Positions 16,387-25,413 of a stretch of 64,000 nucleotides of DNA are shown here, piece after piece; within the stretch, counting starts at the first letter, position 1, and the number at the start of each line of letters is the position of its first letter. This DNA comes from UBA11403 sp963784615 (GTDB lineage Bacteria > Pseudomonadota > Gammaproteobacteria > Legionellales > Legionellaceae): assembly GCA_963784615.1 (NCBI GenBank), contig CAWASG010000001.1, forward strand, positions 1,550,001-1,614,000. Direction: 5' to 3'. The position numbers and the translations under genes were made by a program. The notes under the pieces are model-generated. The model worked only from the letters and a program-made list of their open reading frames with translations. It was not told where the DNA came from and searched no databases.

Positions 16387-16710
16387 TTAAGAAATAACTT
16401 CTACAAGTGCCCATGTCTTCAATTTTGACAGCGGTCTTGTTTCACTTATTTTTACAGTATTCCCAATCGTACAAACTTCGTTTTCATCATGAGCATGAAG
16501 TTTGGTAATTTTTTTCATTATTTTACCATACTTAGGATGCTTTACTGTTCTTTCAACAGCAACAACGATAGTTTTTTGCATTTTGTCACTGACAACTTTG
16601 CCCACTTTTGTTCTAGCATTAGATTTAACAGCAAGAACGGTGGCTTCTTTCTTCTTGTCACTGACAACTTTGCCTACTTCTTTCTCGGCATTTTGTTTAG
16701 TAGTTGTCAT
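16387..16710 (-). CDS. rpsQ: 30S ribosomal protein S17 with a duplicated N-terminal segment
   Basis: S17 is a primary 16S-binding protein of the 5-prime domain. S17 is usually about 84-87 residues; this one is 107. VGKVVSDKMQKTIVVAVER (family start) is preceded by a diverged copy, VGKVVSDKKKEATVLAV. The copies are offset by 24 codons (72 bp), and 20 bases (16583-16602 and 16655-16674) are identical, so the extra segment arose by tandem duplication. The rest (VKHPKYGKIMKK, HDENEVC, ETRPLSKLKTWALVEVI) is standard. Translation from the inner copy alone has no start codon in place, so the extension is probably expressed. Confidence 0.96.
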   Translation of the reverse strand: MTTTKQNAEKEVGKVVSDKKKEATVLAVKSNARTKVGKVVSDKMQKTIVVAVERTVKHPKYGKIMKKITKLHAHDENEVCTIGNTVKISETRPLSKLKTWALVEVIS

Positions 16711-16714
16711 CAGC

Positions 16715-16909
16715 TTAGCCCGCCTTTTCAGTCATAATTGTTTTAATTCTAGCAATGGTTCTGCGCACTTGTTTAACCAAATGCTGCTTATCAAGAGATC
16801 CCGTTGCCTTTTTTAAACGATGATTAAACTGTGTCTTTCTTAAAGCTAGCAACTCATTGTGTAGTTCTTCGTTAGACATGCTTCTTAGTTCACTTGTTTC
16901 TTTCATCAC
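16715..16909 (-). CDS. rpmC: 50S ribosomal protein L29
   Basis: L29 is a helical protein at the tunnel exit near the SRP and trigger factor docking site. The 64-residue product has ELHNELLALRKTQFNHRLKKA. It overlaps rplP by 4 bp. Confidence 0.97.
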   Translation of the reverse strand: MMKETSELRSMSNEELHNELLALRKTQFNHRLKKATGSLDKQHLVKQVRRTIARIKTIMTEKAG

Positions 16910-17319
16910 ATCACCTTGCGTTCTTCAAATGCAACTTTGAAAGGCAGTTTAGCCTTAGCTAAGTCGAAGGCTTCTATAGCCAATTCTTTTGTTACACCTT
17001 CCATCTCGAATAGAATTTTCCCGGGTTGAATTTGAGCGACCCAGTATTCCACACTACCTTTTCCCTTCCCCATTCTAACTTCCAATGGTTTTTGTGTAAT
17101 CGGCTTGTCTGGAAAAACTCTAATCCAAATTTTTCCGCCACGCTTAATGTGACGTGTCATTGCTCGACGTGCGGCTTCAATTTGACGCGCTGTTAATCTT
17201 CCGCGCTCAATGGCTTTTAATCCAAATTCACCAAAACTGACTGTCGATCCTCTTTGTGCAAGGCCTCTGTTACGACCCTTCATTTGTTTCCGAAATTTAG
17301 TTCTTTTTGGTTGCAACAT
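16906..17319 (-). CDS. rplP: 50S ribosomal protein L16
   Basis: L16 is essential for peptidyl-transferase centre organisation. The 137-residue product has MLQPKRTKFRKQMKGRNRG and the RGGKIWIRVFPDKP motif. S10-operon order between rpsC and rpmC. Confidence 0.98.
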   Translation of the reverse strand: MLQPKRTKFRKQMKGRNRGLAQRGSTVSFGEFGLKAIERGRLTARQIEAARRAMTRHIKRGGKIWIRVFPDKPITQKPLEVRMGKGKGSVEYWVAQIQPGKILFEMEGVTKELAIEAFDLAKAKLPFKVAFEERKVM

Positions 17320-17335
17320 TTTAGTAAATCCTCAT

Positions 17336-17992
17336 TCACTTATCAGAATCTGTTTTGCGATTCTTCTGCGTTACTGTTTCACCTTTGAAGATCCAAACTT
17401 TAACACCAATAATTCCATAGGTGGTTTTTGATTCAGCAGTACCATAATCTATATTGGCACGAAAAGTATGAAGTGGAACTCTGCCCTCACGATACCACTC
17501 ACTTCGAGCAATTTCAGCTCCACCTAAACGGCCGCTAACACAAATTTTTATCCCTTTTGCTCCTGACTTCATTGCAGAAGTTACGGCTCGTTTCATTGCT
17601 CTTCTGAACATCACGCGTTGTTCTAATTGTTGAGCAATTCCTTCAGCAACCAAAACTGAATCAAGTTCGGGCTTCTTTACTTCTTCAATATTCAAATGAA
17701 CAGGGACGCCTAGCTTTGTAGAAATCTCAGATCGAAGTGACTCAATCCCGCCGCCCTTTTTACCTATAAGCACCCCTGGTCTTGCAGAGTGAATAGTAAC
17801 GATAGCATTATTAGCAGGACGTTCTATTTGAATTTTACTAACTGCTGCCGCCAGCAATTTATTCTTTAATTCTCTTCTTAAATCAATGTCTTGATTCAAT
17901 AATTTAGCATAATTATGACCAGCGTACCATGTTGAGTTCCAACCTTTACTGATTCCAAGTCTTATACCAGTAGGATTAACTTTTTGTCCCAT
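17336..17992 (-). CDS. rpsC: 30S ribosomal protein S3
   Basis: S3 lies at the mRNA entry tunnel. The 218-residue product begins MGQKVNPTGIRLGI and includes a KH domain with GKKGGGIESLR. It overlaps rplV by 1 bp. Confidence 0.98.
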   Translation of the reverse strand: MGQKVNPTGIRLGISKGWNSTWYAGHNYAKLLNQDIDLRRELKNKLLAAAVSKIQIERPANNAIVTIHSARPGVLIGKKGGGIESLRSEISTKLGVPVHLNIEEVKKPELDSVLVAEGIAQQLEQRVMFRRAMKRAVTSAMKSGAKGIKICVSGRLGGAEIARSEWYREGRVPLHTFRANIDYGTAESKTTYGIIGVKVWIFKGETVTQKNRKTDSDK

Positions 17993-18330
17993 TATACTTC
18001 CCCATCAGATACTTTAATGGTGATATGGCAGGTACGCTTGCAAATTCTATTTGCTCTACCTTTCGCGCGTGGACTAATTCTCTTGAGCGTAGTCGACTCA
18101 TCCACATGCACCACACCTACTTTTAATTCATCAATATCTGCGCCATTATTATTTTCTGCATTGGCAACTGCTGACTCTAATAGCTTAAATAAGAACTGAG
18201 CACCTTTTTTGGTAGTAAACTTCAGTATATTAAGTGCGTCTGAAACGTTCTTATTACGAACCATGTCAGCAACAAGTCTGCCCTTTTGAGCGGATAGTGG
18301 CGCATTTTTCAATTTTGCTATAACTTCCAT
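17992..18330 (-). CDS. rplV: 50S ribosomal protein L22
   Basis: L22 lines the exit tunnel with a beta-hairpin. The 112-residue product has APLSAQKGRLVADMVR and the tunnel loop RISPRAKGRANRICKRTCHI. S10 operon. Confidence 0.98.
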   Translation of the reverse strand: MEVIAKLKNAPLSAQKGRLVADMVRNKNVSDALNILKFTTKKGAQFLFKLLESAVANAENNNGADIDELKVGVVHVDESTTLKRISPRAKGRANRICKRTCHITIKVSDGEV

Positions 18331-18339
18331 CGTAACCTC

Positions 18340-18618
18340 TTATTTGCCTTTGGTCTTTCTGTCGCCAGAGTGGCCTTTGAAAGTACGGGTCATGGCGAAC
18401 TCTCCTAACTTATGACCGACCATATTATCTGTAATAAACACAGGAATATGTTCACGTCCGTTATGAACAGCTATAGTTAAATCAATCATTTCAGGAATGA
18501 TTGTAGAGCGTCTAGACCAAGTTTTAATGGGTTTTTTAGACTTTGACTGAACAGCCACTTCTACTTTATGTAGTAAGTGGGTATCAATAAAAGGACCTTT
18601 TCTTACAGAACGAGCCAC
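18340..18618 (-). CDS. rpsS: 30S ribosomal protein S19
   Basis: S19 pairs with S13 in the 30S head. The 92-residue product has MARSVRKGPFIDTHLL and HKLGEFAMTRTFKGHSG. It is separated from rplB by an unusually long 160-bp gap. Confidence 0.98.
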   Translation of the reverse strand: MARSVRKGPFIDTHLLHKVEVAVQSKSKKPIKTWSRRSTIIPEMIDLTIAVHNGREHIPVFITDNMVGHKLGEFAMTRTFKGHSGDRKTKGK

Positions 18619-18778
18619 TTTAATATCCTCTTAACTAATTATTTTTTGGACTTATTCGTTGTTGAAGTAAAGAGGGTTTATTTAAAAACCTTCTAAGCAT
18701 TTATGCGGACTGTAATTTCATCCTTAGCTTTCGAAGGGCTCTTATATGCCCTCTTAAAACTTCAACACTATTTAAGAC
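18619..18778 (-). promoter_or_regulatory. Structured rplB-rpsS intergenic leader
   Basis: In most bacteria rplB and rpsS are separated by a few to a few tens of bases; here the gap is 160 bp. GTTGAAGT plus AAGAGGG (18661-18676) pairs with CCCTCTT plus ACTTCAAC (18749-18766), enclosing about 70 bases. Inside, AGGGC (18735-18739) and GCCCT (18748-18752) can form a competing hairpin. This could be a regulatory or processing element; no known family is assigned. Confidence 0.45.
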
Positions 18779-19606
18779 CTATTTTTTCTTACGATTTCTA
18801 ACAATAAATGCAGAAGTACGTTTGTTCTTACGTGTTTTATACCCTTTTGTTGGAACACCCCAAGGTGAAACTGGATGTCTTCCACCAGAAGTTCTTCCTT
18901 CACCACCACCGTGCGGGTGATCTACTGGGTTCATTGCAACACCGCGAACAGTCGGTCTAACGCCTCTCCAGCGTTTTGCCCCTGCTTTCCCTAAGGACCG
19001 CAGACTATTCTCCGAGTTGCTAACTTCGCCTATCGACGCTCGGCAAGAAAGATGAATTTTTCTCATTTCACCTGAGCGAAGTTTTAAAGTAGCGTAGACG
19101 CCTTCCTTTGCTACGAGTTGTCCAGAACATCCGGCACTTCGCAGTAATTGCGCACCTTTTCCAGCCTTCAACTCAACGCAATAGATTGTTGTTCCAACTG
19201 GTATATTTTTAAGGGGCAAGCAATTTCCTGTTTTAATAGGCGAATCACTACCACTAATAACTGTATCATCAGCGTTCAAGCCGGCTGGAGCAACTATATA
19301 TCTTCTCTCGCCATCTTTATAGACCAATAATGCAATTAGTGCAGTGCGGTTCGGATCATACTCGATTCTTTCAACTCGGGCCTCAATGCCATCTTTATCT
19401 CGTTTAAAATCGATGATTCGATACTGAGAGCGAGTCCCACCACCAATATGCCTAACTGTTATCCGGCCTTGGTTATTTCGACCACCAGTCTTGTTCAATT
19501 TTTCAGTCAGCGAAGCAAGTGGTTTTCCCTTGTGGATATTTTTATGAACTACTTTAAGTTCACCACGTCTGCCAGGCGATGTTGGTTTAGATTTTTGTAA
19601 TGCCAT
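18779..19606 (-). CDS. rplB: 50S ribosomal protein L2
   Basis: L2 is required for subunit joining and peptidyl-transferase activity. The 275-residue product has GGGTRSQYRIIDFKRD and the signature VAMNPVDHPHGGGEGRT with the key His. S10 operon, 11 bp after rplW. Confidence 0.98.
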   Translation of the reverse strand: MALQKSKPTSPGRRGELKVVHKNIHKGKPLASLTEKLNKTGGRNNQGRITVRHIGGGTRSQYRIIDFKRDKDGIEARVERIEYDPNRTALIALLVYKDGERRYIVAPAGLNADDTVISGSDSPIKTGNCLPLKNIPVGTTIYCVELKAGKGAQLLRSAGCSGQLVAKEGVYATLKLRSGEMRKIHLSCRASIGEVSNSENSLRSLGKAGAKRWRGVRPTVRGVAMNPVDHPHGGGEGRTSGGRHPVSPWGVPTKGYKTRKNKRTSAFIVRNRKKK

Positions 19607-19617
19607 TATAGTCTGCC

Positions 19618-19914
19618 TTATTCTGCCACTGTAAAGTCAATATCAGACCCAGGGTGAAGAGATACAAACGCTTTTTTCCAGTCACTTCGTTGACCATTAA
19701 GCTGCTTAAACCTTTTCTTCTTTCCCTTCACATTTGCCACTGATACACTGCGCACTTTTACACCAAACATATGCTCAACTGCCAACTTAATTTCGTTTTT
19801 AGTCGAATCTTTCAAAACTTTGAATGTAAATTGCTTGTTTTTCTCAGCAATAATCGTTGTTTTCTCAGATGTATGAGGCGCTCTAAGAATCATTAATAGC
19901 CGCTCAGCATTCAT
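19618..19914 (-). CDS. rplW: 50S ribosomal protein L23
   Basis: L23 is the docking site for trigger factor and SRP at the tunnel exit. The 98-residue product has RAPHTSEKTTIIAEKNKQ and KKRFKQLNGQRSDWKKAFV. It overlaps rplD by 4 bp. Confidence 0.97.
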   Translation of the reverse strand: MNAERLLMILRAPHTSEKTTIIAEKNKQFTFKVLKDSTKNEIKLAVEHMFGVKVRSVSVANVKGKKKRFKQLNGQRSDWKKAFVSLHPGSDIDFTVAE

Positions 19915-20516
19915 TTCAACTGCTCCTCAATTTTTTTGACAGCACTTTCTGTCATGAGAACTTTCTCGTATCGTAGTAAGCTCACAGGATCAAGTGATGT
20001 AACATCACACACGTCAAACTGATATAAGTTGCGTGATGCAAGATACTCATACTCACCAACTTCATCCATAACAACAAGTGCGCTTTTCAAGTCCAATTGT
20101 TCCATTAATTTGGAAAAATCTTTAGTTTTCAACGATGGACATTGGAAGTCACTTACGACTATCAAGTTCTCAGTTCGATAAAGCTCAGAGATTATACTAC
20201 GAATTGCGCCTTTGTACATTTTTTTATTGAGTTTTTGTGAATAATCTCTCTTTTTAGAAGCAAATGTTACTCCACCGCTTCTCCAAATAGGGCTACGAAT
20301 CGTACCTGCTCTGGCTCTACCACTTCCTTTTTGATTCCAAGGCTTTCTGCCACCGCCCCTGACTTCTGAGCGGGTTTTTTGCGCACTATTACCTGATCTT
20401 GCATTATTCATATAAGTAACGATCGCTTGGTGAACCAAGCTTTCATTATACTCGTGGGCAAATACATGCTCAGATACAACAATGCTTGCATTTGTATCTC
20501 TAGTTTGCATTTCCAT
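19911..20516 (-). CDS. rplD: 50S ribosomal protein L4
   Basis: L4 lines the exit tunnel and represses the S10 operon in enterics. The 201-residue product has the tunnel-loop segment RSEVRGGGRKPWNQKGSGRA and a C-terminal helix (RYEKVLMTESAVKKIEEQL). The start overlaps the rplC stop. Confidence 0.97.
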   Translation of the reverse strand: MEMQTRDTNASIVVSEHVFAHEYNESLVHQAIVTYMNNARSGNSAQKTRSEVRGGGRKPWNQKGSGRARAGTIRSPIWRSGGVTFASKKRDYSQKLNKKMYKGAIRSIISELYRTENLIVVSDFQCPSLKTKDFSKLMEQLDLKSALVVMDEVGEYEYLASRNLYQFDVCDVTSLDPVSLLRYEKVLMTESAVKKIEEQLK

Positions 20517-21172
20517 CAGTTGACCCCCTGATTACATTTAATTGCGGGTCGAATCTTGACTTGAGAACCAGGTGCACCTGGAATTCCACCTTTAATTAAT
20601 AAAAGGTTTCTTGCTACGTCAACCTTCACCAACTCAAGTGTAAGAATCGTGCATTGCTTATTTCCAAGATGCCCTGCCATTTTTTTACCTTTAAATACAC
20701 GGCCAGGCGTCTGATTCTGCCCAATGGACCCAGGAACACGGTGAGATCTTGAGTTACCATGAGTTGCATCTTGTGTACGGAAATTATGTCTTTTTACCGT
20801 ACCAGCAAAACCCTTACCTTTACTTGTCGAGGTAACGTCTACTGTTTTAACATCCGCGAAGACATCTTCAACAGTAAGCAATTGCCCTAACGTAAATGAT
20901 TCATCTGAATTCGAATTGGTTCGAAATTCAATCATCATATCGCCAGCTTCAACGGAAGCCTTCGCAAAATGCCCAGTGAGTGGCTTAGTTACCCGGCTTG
21001 CTTTTTTAGAGCCTGCCGTAAGCTGAACTGCACTGTAACCATCATTTTCTAATGTTTTTATTTGTGACACGCGATTTGGATCTACGCTTACTACAGTTAC
21101 AGGGATTGACTTCCCTTCTTCTGTAAATACGCGTGTCATGCCGACTTTACGGCCTAATAAACCGATCATCAT
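20516..21172 (-). CDS. rplC: 50S ribosomal protein L3
   Basis: L3 nucleates 23S assembly near the peptidyl-transferase centre. The 218-residue product has MIGLLGRKVGMTRVFTEEGK and the loop with GNSRSHRVPGSIGQNQTPGR, whose Gln is the usual site of PrmB methylation. GAGGTG lies 5 bp before the first of two ATGs. Confidence 0.98.
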   Translation of the reverse strand: MMIGLLGRKVGMTRVFTEEGKSIPVTVVSVDPNRVSQIKTLENDGYSAVQLTAGSKKASRVTKPLTGHFAKASVEAGDMMIEFRTNSNSDESFTLGQLLTVEDVFADVKTVDVTSTSKGKGFAGTVKRHNFRTQDATHGNSRSHRVPGSIGQNQTPGRVFKGKKMAGHLGNKQCTILTLELVKVDVARNLLLIKGGIPGAPGSQVKIRPAIKCNQGVN

Positions 21173-21210
21173 TGCTACACCTCATTAATATCCTGTGACT
21201 CTATTTCAAA

Positions 21211-21528
21211 CTAATCATCAAGGCTAATCTGAACGTCGACGCCAGCGGCCAAGTCTAATTTCATTAATGCATCAACTGTTTTTTCAGTTGGATTAACAAT
21301 AATAACTAGTCGCTTGTGTGTTCGTATTTCATATTGGTCTCTAGCATCTTTGTTAACATGAGGCGATGTTAGAACTGTAAATTTTTCTTTCCGAACAGGC
21401 AAAGGTATTGGGCCTCGTATTTGTGCTCCCGTACGTTTAGCGGTTTCTACAATTTCACGTATAGAACCGTCAATCATACGGTGATCAAATGACTTTAGAC
21501 GAATTATAATATTTTGATTATTGCTCAT
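21211..21528 (-). CDS. rpsJ: 30S ribosomal protein S10 (NusE)
   Basis: S10 is a 30S head protein and, as NusE, joins the antitermination complex with NusB and NusG. The 105-residue product has RLKSFDHRMIDGSIREIV and RTHKRLVIIVNPTEKTVDAL. It follows tufA by 5 bp, so the str and S10 operons are fused without a promoter gap. Confidence 0.98.
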   Translation of the reverse strand: MSNNQNIIIRLKSFDHRMIDGSIREIVETAKRTGAQIRGPIPLPVRKEKFTVLTSPHVNKDARDQYEIRTHKRLVIIVNPTEKTVDALMKLDLAAGVDVQISLDD

Positions 21529-21533
21529 TATTA

Positions 21534-22724
21534 TTACTCTATTATTTTAGCGACGACACCGGCGCCTACTGTTCGGCCACCCTCGCGAATAGCAAAACGT
21601 AAGCCTTGATCCATCGCAATAGGTGAGTGTAAAGTAACTTCCATATTAACGTTATCACCGGGCATAACCATCTCTATGCCTTGTGGTAACTCACAACTTC
21701 CAGTCACATCAGTCGTTCTAAAATAAAACTGTGGGCGGTAACCATTAAAAAATGGCGTATGTCGACCACCTTCATCTTTAGAAAGAACATATACTTCCGC
21801 TTCGAACTTAACATGAGGCTTAATTGAACCAGGCTTAGCTAATACTTGGCCGCGTTCAACATCTTCACGCTTCGTTCCACGTAGCAAAATACCTACGTTA
21901 TCTCCAGCTCGACCTTCATCTAGAAGTTTTCTGAACATCTCAACACCAGTACAAATAGTCTTGACGGTGTCTTTGATACCAATAATTTCAACTTCTTCGC
22001 CAACTTTGACGATTCCACTCTCAATTCGACCTGTTACTACTGTTCCACGACCGGATATTGAAAACACGTCTTCAATCGGTAGTAGGAATGGTTTGTCGAT
22101 GTTTCGCTCTGGTACGGGGAAATATCCGTCCATTGTCTCAACAAGTTTAATCACAGAAGGAACGCCAATTTCACTTGTATCACCTTCAAGCGCTTTCAGG
22201 GCAGAACCTACCACGATTGGAATATCATCGCCAGGGAAATCATATTTAGACAATAAATCCCGAACTTCCATTTCAACAAGTTCTAGTAATTCTTTATCAT
22301 CAACCATGTCAGCTTTGTTCAAGTAAACAACGATATAAGGAACGCCTACTTGACGAGCTAGAAGGATATGCTCTCTGGTTTGTGGCATAGGACCATCAGC
22401 TGCTGAGACCACTAAAATGGCACCATCCATTTGAGCTGCACCAGTAATCATATTTTTTACATAATCGGCATGCCCAGGACAGTCAACGTGTGCATAGTGA
22501 CGACCTGTAGATTCATATTCTACGTGAGCAGTAGAAATTGTAATCCCACGTGCTCTCTCTTCAGGAGCGGCGTCAATTTGATCATATGCTCTCGCTTGAC
22601 CACCATGCATCTTCGCCATGACTGTTGTTATTGCAGCAGTTAATGTCGTTTTACCATGATCGACGTGGCCGATTGTTCCCACGTTGATGTGTGGCTTAGT
22701 GCGTTCAAATTTTTCCTTTGCCAT
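21534..22724 (-). CDS. tufA: Elongation factor Tu, copy A
   Basis: EF-Tu delivers aminoacyl-tRNA to the ribosome using GTP. The 396-residue product has the G motifs GHVDHGKT (P-loop), RGITI, DCPGH and NKAD, then the two beta-barrel domains. It lies after fusA in the str operon. A second copy (37886-39076) differs by one conservative substitution near the C-terminus (Lys here, Arg there). Confidence 0.99.
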   Translation of the reverse strand: MAKEKFERTKPHINVGTIGHVDHGKTTLTAAITTVMAKMHGGQARAYDQIDAAPEERARGITISTAHVEYESTGRHYAHVDCPGHADYVKNMITGAAQMDGAILVVSAADGPMPQTREHILLARQVGVPYIVVYLNKADMVDDKELLELVEMEVRDLLSKYDFPGDDIPIVVGSALKALEGDTSEIGVPSVIKLVETMDGYFPVPERNIDKPFLLPIEDVFSISGRGTVVTGRIESGIVKVGEEVEIIGIKDTVKTICTGVEMFRKLLDEGRAGDNVGILLRGTKREDVERGQVLAKPGSIKPHVKFEAEVYVLSKDEGGRHTPFFNGYRPQFYFRTTDVTGSCELPQGIEMVMPGDNVNMEVTLHSPIAMDQGLRFAIREGGRTVGAGVVAKIIE

Positions 22725-22744
22725 TTCAGTACCTCGTTAACTTT

Positions 22745-24838
22745 CTAATGTTTTTTGATAATTGCTTCAGCAATATTTGCCGGCGCTTCTGAATATTTTG
22801 AAAATTCCATTGTATATGTGGCACGTCCTTGAGTCGCTGATCTGAGATCTGTTGAGTAACCAAACATCTCAGATAATGGAACTTCTGCTCTTATCACACG
22901 CCCCGCAGGAGATTCATCCATTCCTTGCAGCATTCCTCTGCGTCGGCTTAGATCTCCCATCACATCACCCATATATTCCTCTGGGGTAACTACTTCTACA
23001 GCCATAATAGGCTCAAGTATTACTGGGCTAGCTTTAAGCGCGCCTTGCTTGAAGCCCATTGAGCCTGCTATTTTGAAAGCCATTTCACTGGAGTCTACCT
23101 CATGAAAAGAACCATCAAATAGTGTCACTTTAACATCAACTATCGGATAACCAGCAATAACACCATTTTTAAGCTGCTCTTGTATCCCTTTGTCTACAGC
23201 AGGAATATATTCCTTAGGAATTGCTCCGCCGACAATTGAGTTAACAAATTCATAACCTTCACCACGATCTCTTGGCTCTATTTTTAGCCAAACATGACCA
23301 TACTGACCTCTACCACCTGACTGACGAACAAATTTCCCTTCTTGTTCAACGGCTGTTTTAATTGTTTCTCGATATGCAACTTGTGGTTTTCCGACATTTG
23401 CTTCAACCATAAATTCGCGACGCATTCTGTCAACAATAATTTCAAGGTGCAACTCACCCATTCCTTCAATAATTGTTTGCCCTGATTCTTCATCAGTGTG
23501 AACTCTGAAAGATGGATCTTCTTGTGCCAGTTTACCTAAAGCAACTCCCATTTTTTCTTGGTCAGCTTTAGTTCTTGGTTCAACTGCAACTGCTATAACC
23601 GGATCAGGAAAATCCATTCTCTCCAGCGTTATGACAGAATTTACTGCACAAAGCGTATCGCCTGTAGTTACGGTTTTTAAGCCAACTGCTGCAGCAATAT
23701 CACCAGCCTTCATTTCTTTAATTTCTTCTCGAGCATTGGCGTGCATAAGTAAAAGCCGGCCAATTCTTTCTTCTTTCCCTTTGACGGGATTGAATACTTT
23801 GTCACCACATTTCAAAACACCAGAATAGGCTCTAATATAGGTTAGAGTACCAACAAAAGGATCTGTTGCAATTTTAAATGCGAGCGCTGAGAAAGGTGCA
23901 TCATACGCTGTTTTTCTTGTGTCGTCATTACCATCTTCGTCAACGCCCTTAACATCGGGAATATCCTTCGGCGAAGGTAAGTAATCAATTACTCCGTCCA
24001 GTACAGCCTGCACCCCTTTATTCTTAAAAGCTGAACCACAAAAAACGGGTACTATTTCATTATTAACCGATCGCTTCCTGAGTCCAAATTTTATCTCTTG
24101 CTCAGTTAATTCCATCCCTTCTAAATATTTCTCCATCAATTCTTCAGATGCTTCCGCTGCTGCTTCCACCATGGCGCTGTGGTAAACCTGGCATTGCTTC
24201 ACCATTGCAGCTGGTATAGGCTGGTATTCAAAGGTAGTACCTTTCTTATCTTCATCCCAAATAATGGACTTCATTTTGATAAGATCGACAACACCTACAT
24301 ACTCTTCTTCAGAACCAATTGGTAATTGTACACATACTGGAGTTGCCCCCAAACGTATCTTAATTTGTTCAACTACGCGCAGGAAGTTTGCACCCATTCG
24401 GTCCATTTTATTGACAAAGACAATTCGAGGCACACCATATTTATTAGCCTGACGCCAAACTGTTTCTGACTGTGGCTCAACACCTGATACTGCATCAAAT
24501 ACAACTATTGCCCCATCTAGAACGCGAAGTGAACGTTCAACTTCAATCATAAAATCAACGTGGCCTGGCGTATCAATAATGTTAATACGATGACTGGGAT
24601 ATTGCTTATCCATACCAGACCAGTAACATGTTGTAGCAGCTGAAGTAATTGTTATGCCACGCTCTTGTTCCTGAACCATCCAATCCATGATTGCAGCACC
24701 GTCATGAACCTCACCTATTTTGTGTGAAGTTCCGGTATAGAATAAAACTCGCTCTGTAGTTGTCGTTTTACCAGCATCTACGTGGGCTGCAATTCCGATG
24801 TTTCGGTATAATTCCAATGGCGTTGTTGACACGTCCAA
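22745..24838 (-). CDS. fusA: Elongation factor G
   Basis: EF-G drives translocation and, with RRF, ribosome recycling. The 697-residue product has AHVDAGKTTTTER (G1), RGITITSAAT, DTPGHVDF, NKMDR, and domain IV with GGRGQYGHVW. Normal length; str operon between rpsG and tufA. Confidence 0.99.
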   Translation of the reverse strand: MDVSTTPLELYRNIGIAAHVDAGKTTTTERVLFYTGTSHKIGEVHDGAAIMDWMVQEQERGITITSAATTCYWSGMDKQYPSHRINIIDTPGHVDFMIEVERSLRVLDGAIVVFDAVSGVEPQSETVWRQANKYGVPRIVFVNKMDRMGANFLRVVEQIKIRLGATPVCVQLPIGSEEEYVGVVDLIKMKSIIWDEDKKGTTFEYQPIPAAMVKQCQVYHSAMVEAAAEASEELMEKYLEGMELTEQEIKFGLRKRSVNNEIVPVFCGSAFKNKGVQAVLDGVIDYLPSPKDIPDVKGVDEDGNDDTRKTAYDAPFSALAFKIATDPFVGTLTYIRAYSGVLKCGDKVFNPVKGKEERIGRLLLMHANAREEIKEMKAGDIAAAVGLKTVTTGDTLCAVNSVITLERMDFPDPVIAVAVEPRTKADQEKMGVALGKLAQEDPSFRVHTDEESGQTIIEGMGELHLEIIVDRMRREFMVEANVGKPQVAYRETIKTAVEQEGKFVRQSGGRGQYGHVWLKIEPRDRGEGYEFVNSIVGGAIPKEYIPAVDKGIQEQLKNGVIAGYPIVDVKVTLFDGSFHEVDSSEMAFKIAGSMGFKQGALKASPVILEPIMAVEVVTPEEYMGDVMGDLSRRRGMLQGMDESPAGRVIRAEVPLSEMFGYSTDLRSATQGRATYTMEFSKYSEAPANIAEAIIKKH

Positions 24839-24847
24839 TCCTCTACC

Positions 24848-25393
24848 TTAGTTCCATCTAAAATGAGCAAATGCCTGATTGGCTTTTGCCATTTTATGTA
24901 CATCTTCACGCTTTCTTACTGATGTACCTTTGCTTTCAAAAGCATCGGCAAGCTCACCAGCCAAACGCAACATCATACCCTTTTCGCCACGAGAACGTGC
25001 GGCCTGGACAATCCATCTCATTCCTAGAGCAACACTACGATCAGCTCTCACTTCAACAGGAACTTGATAGGTTGCACCACCAACTCGTCGTGAACGCACT
25101 TCAACAGTAGGACGTACGTTATCCAGTGCTTGCTCAAAGTACTGAAGAACGCGCACAGATGCAGTGGCTTGAGTTGTTCCAGCTTGAGCACCATCCGCGT
25201 CTGAACCGTCTTTTGCTTTTTTAATCTTTTTGACTCGCTCATCAAGCAAATCCAAAGCGCCATATATAATTTTCTCAGCCTTTGATTTTTTGCCACAAAC
25301 CATGAGCACATTAATAAACTTTGCCAGTAATTCACTGTGATGCTTTGGATCTGGCAAAATTTCTCTTTTGGGGACTTCTCTTCTTCTAGGCAT
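24848..25393 (-). CDS. rpsG: 30S ribosomal protein S7 with an internal insertion
   Basis: S7 nucleates the 30S head and contacts E-site tRNA. The 181-residue product has MPRRREVPKREILPDPK and VEVRSRRVGGATYQVPVEVR. Compared with E. coli S7 it carries about 24 extra residues between the second and third helices, a charged then Ala/Gln/Thr-rich stretch (KAKDGSDADGAQAGTTQ). It ends AHFRWN, without the long enteric tail. The str-operon position is normal. Confidence 0.97.
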   Translation of the reverse strand: MPRRREVPKREILPDPKHHSELLAKFINVLMVCGKKSKAEKIIYGALDLLDERVKKIKKAKDGSDADGAQAGTTQATASVRVLQYFEQALDNVRPTVEVRSRRVGGATYQVPVEVRADRSVALGMRWIVQAARSRGEKGMMLRLAGELADAFESKGTSVRKREDVHKMAKANQAFAHFRWN

Positions 25394-25413
25394 ATCAGGT
25401 TCCTAAATTCAAT

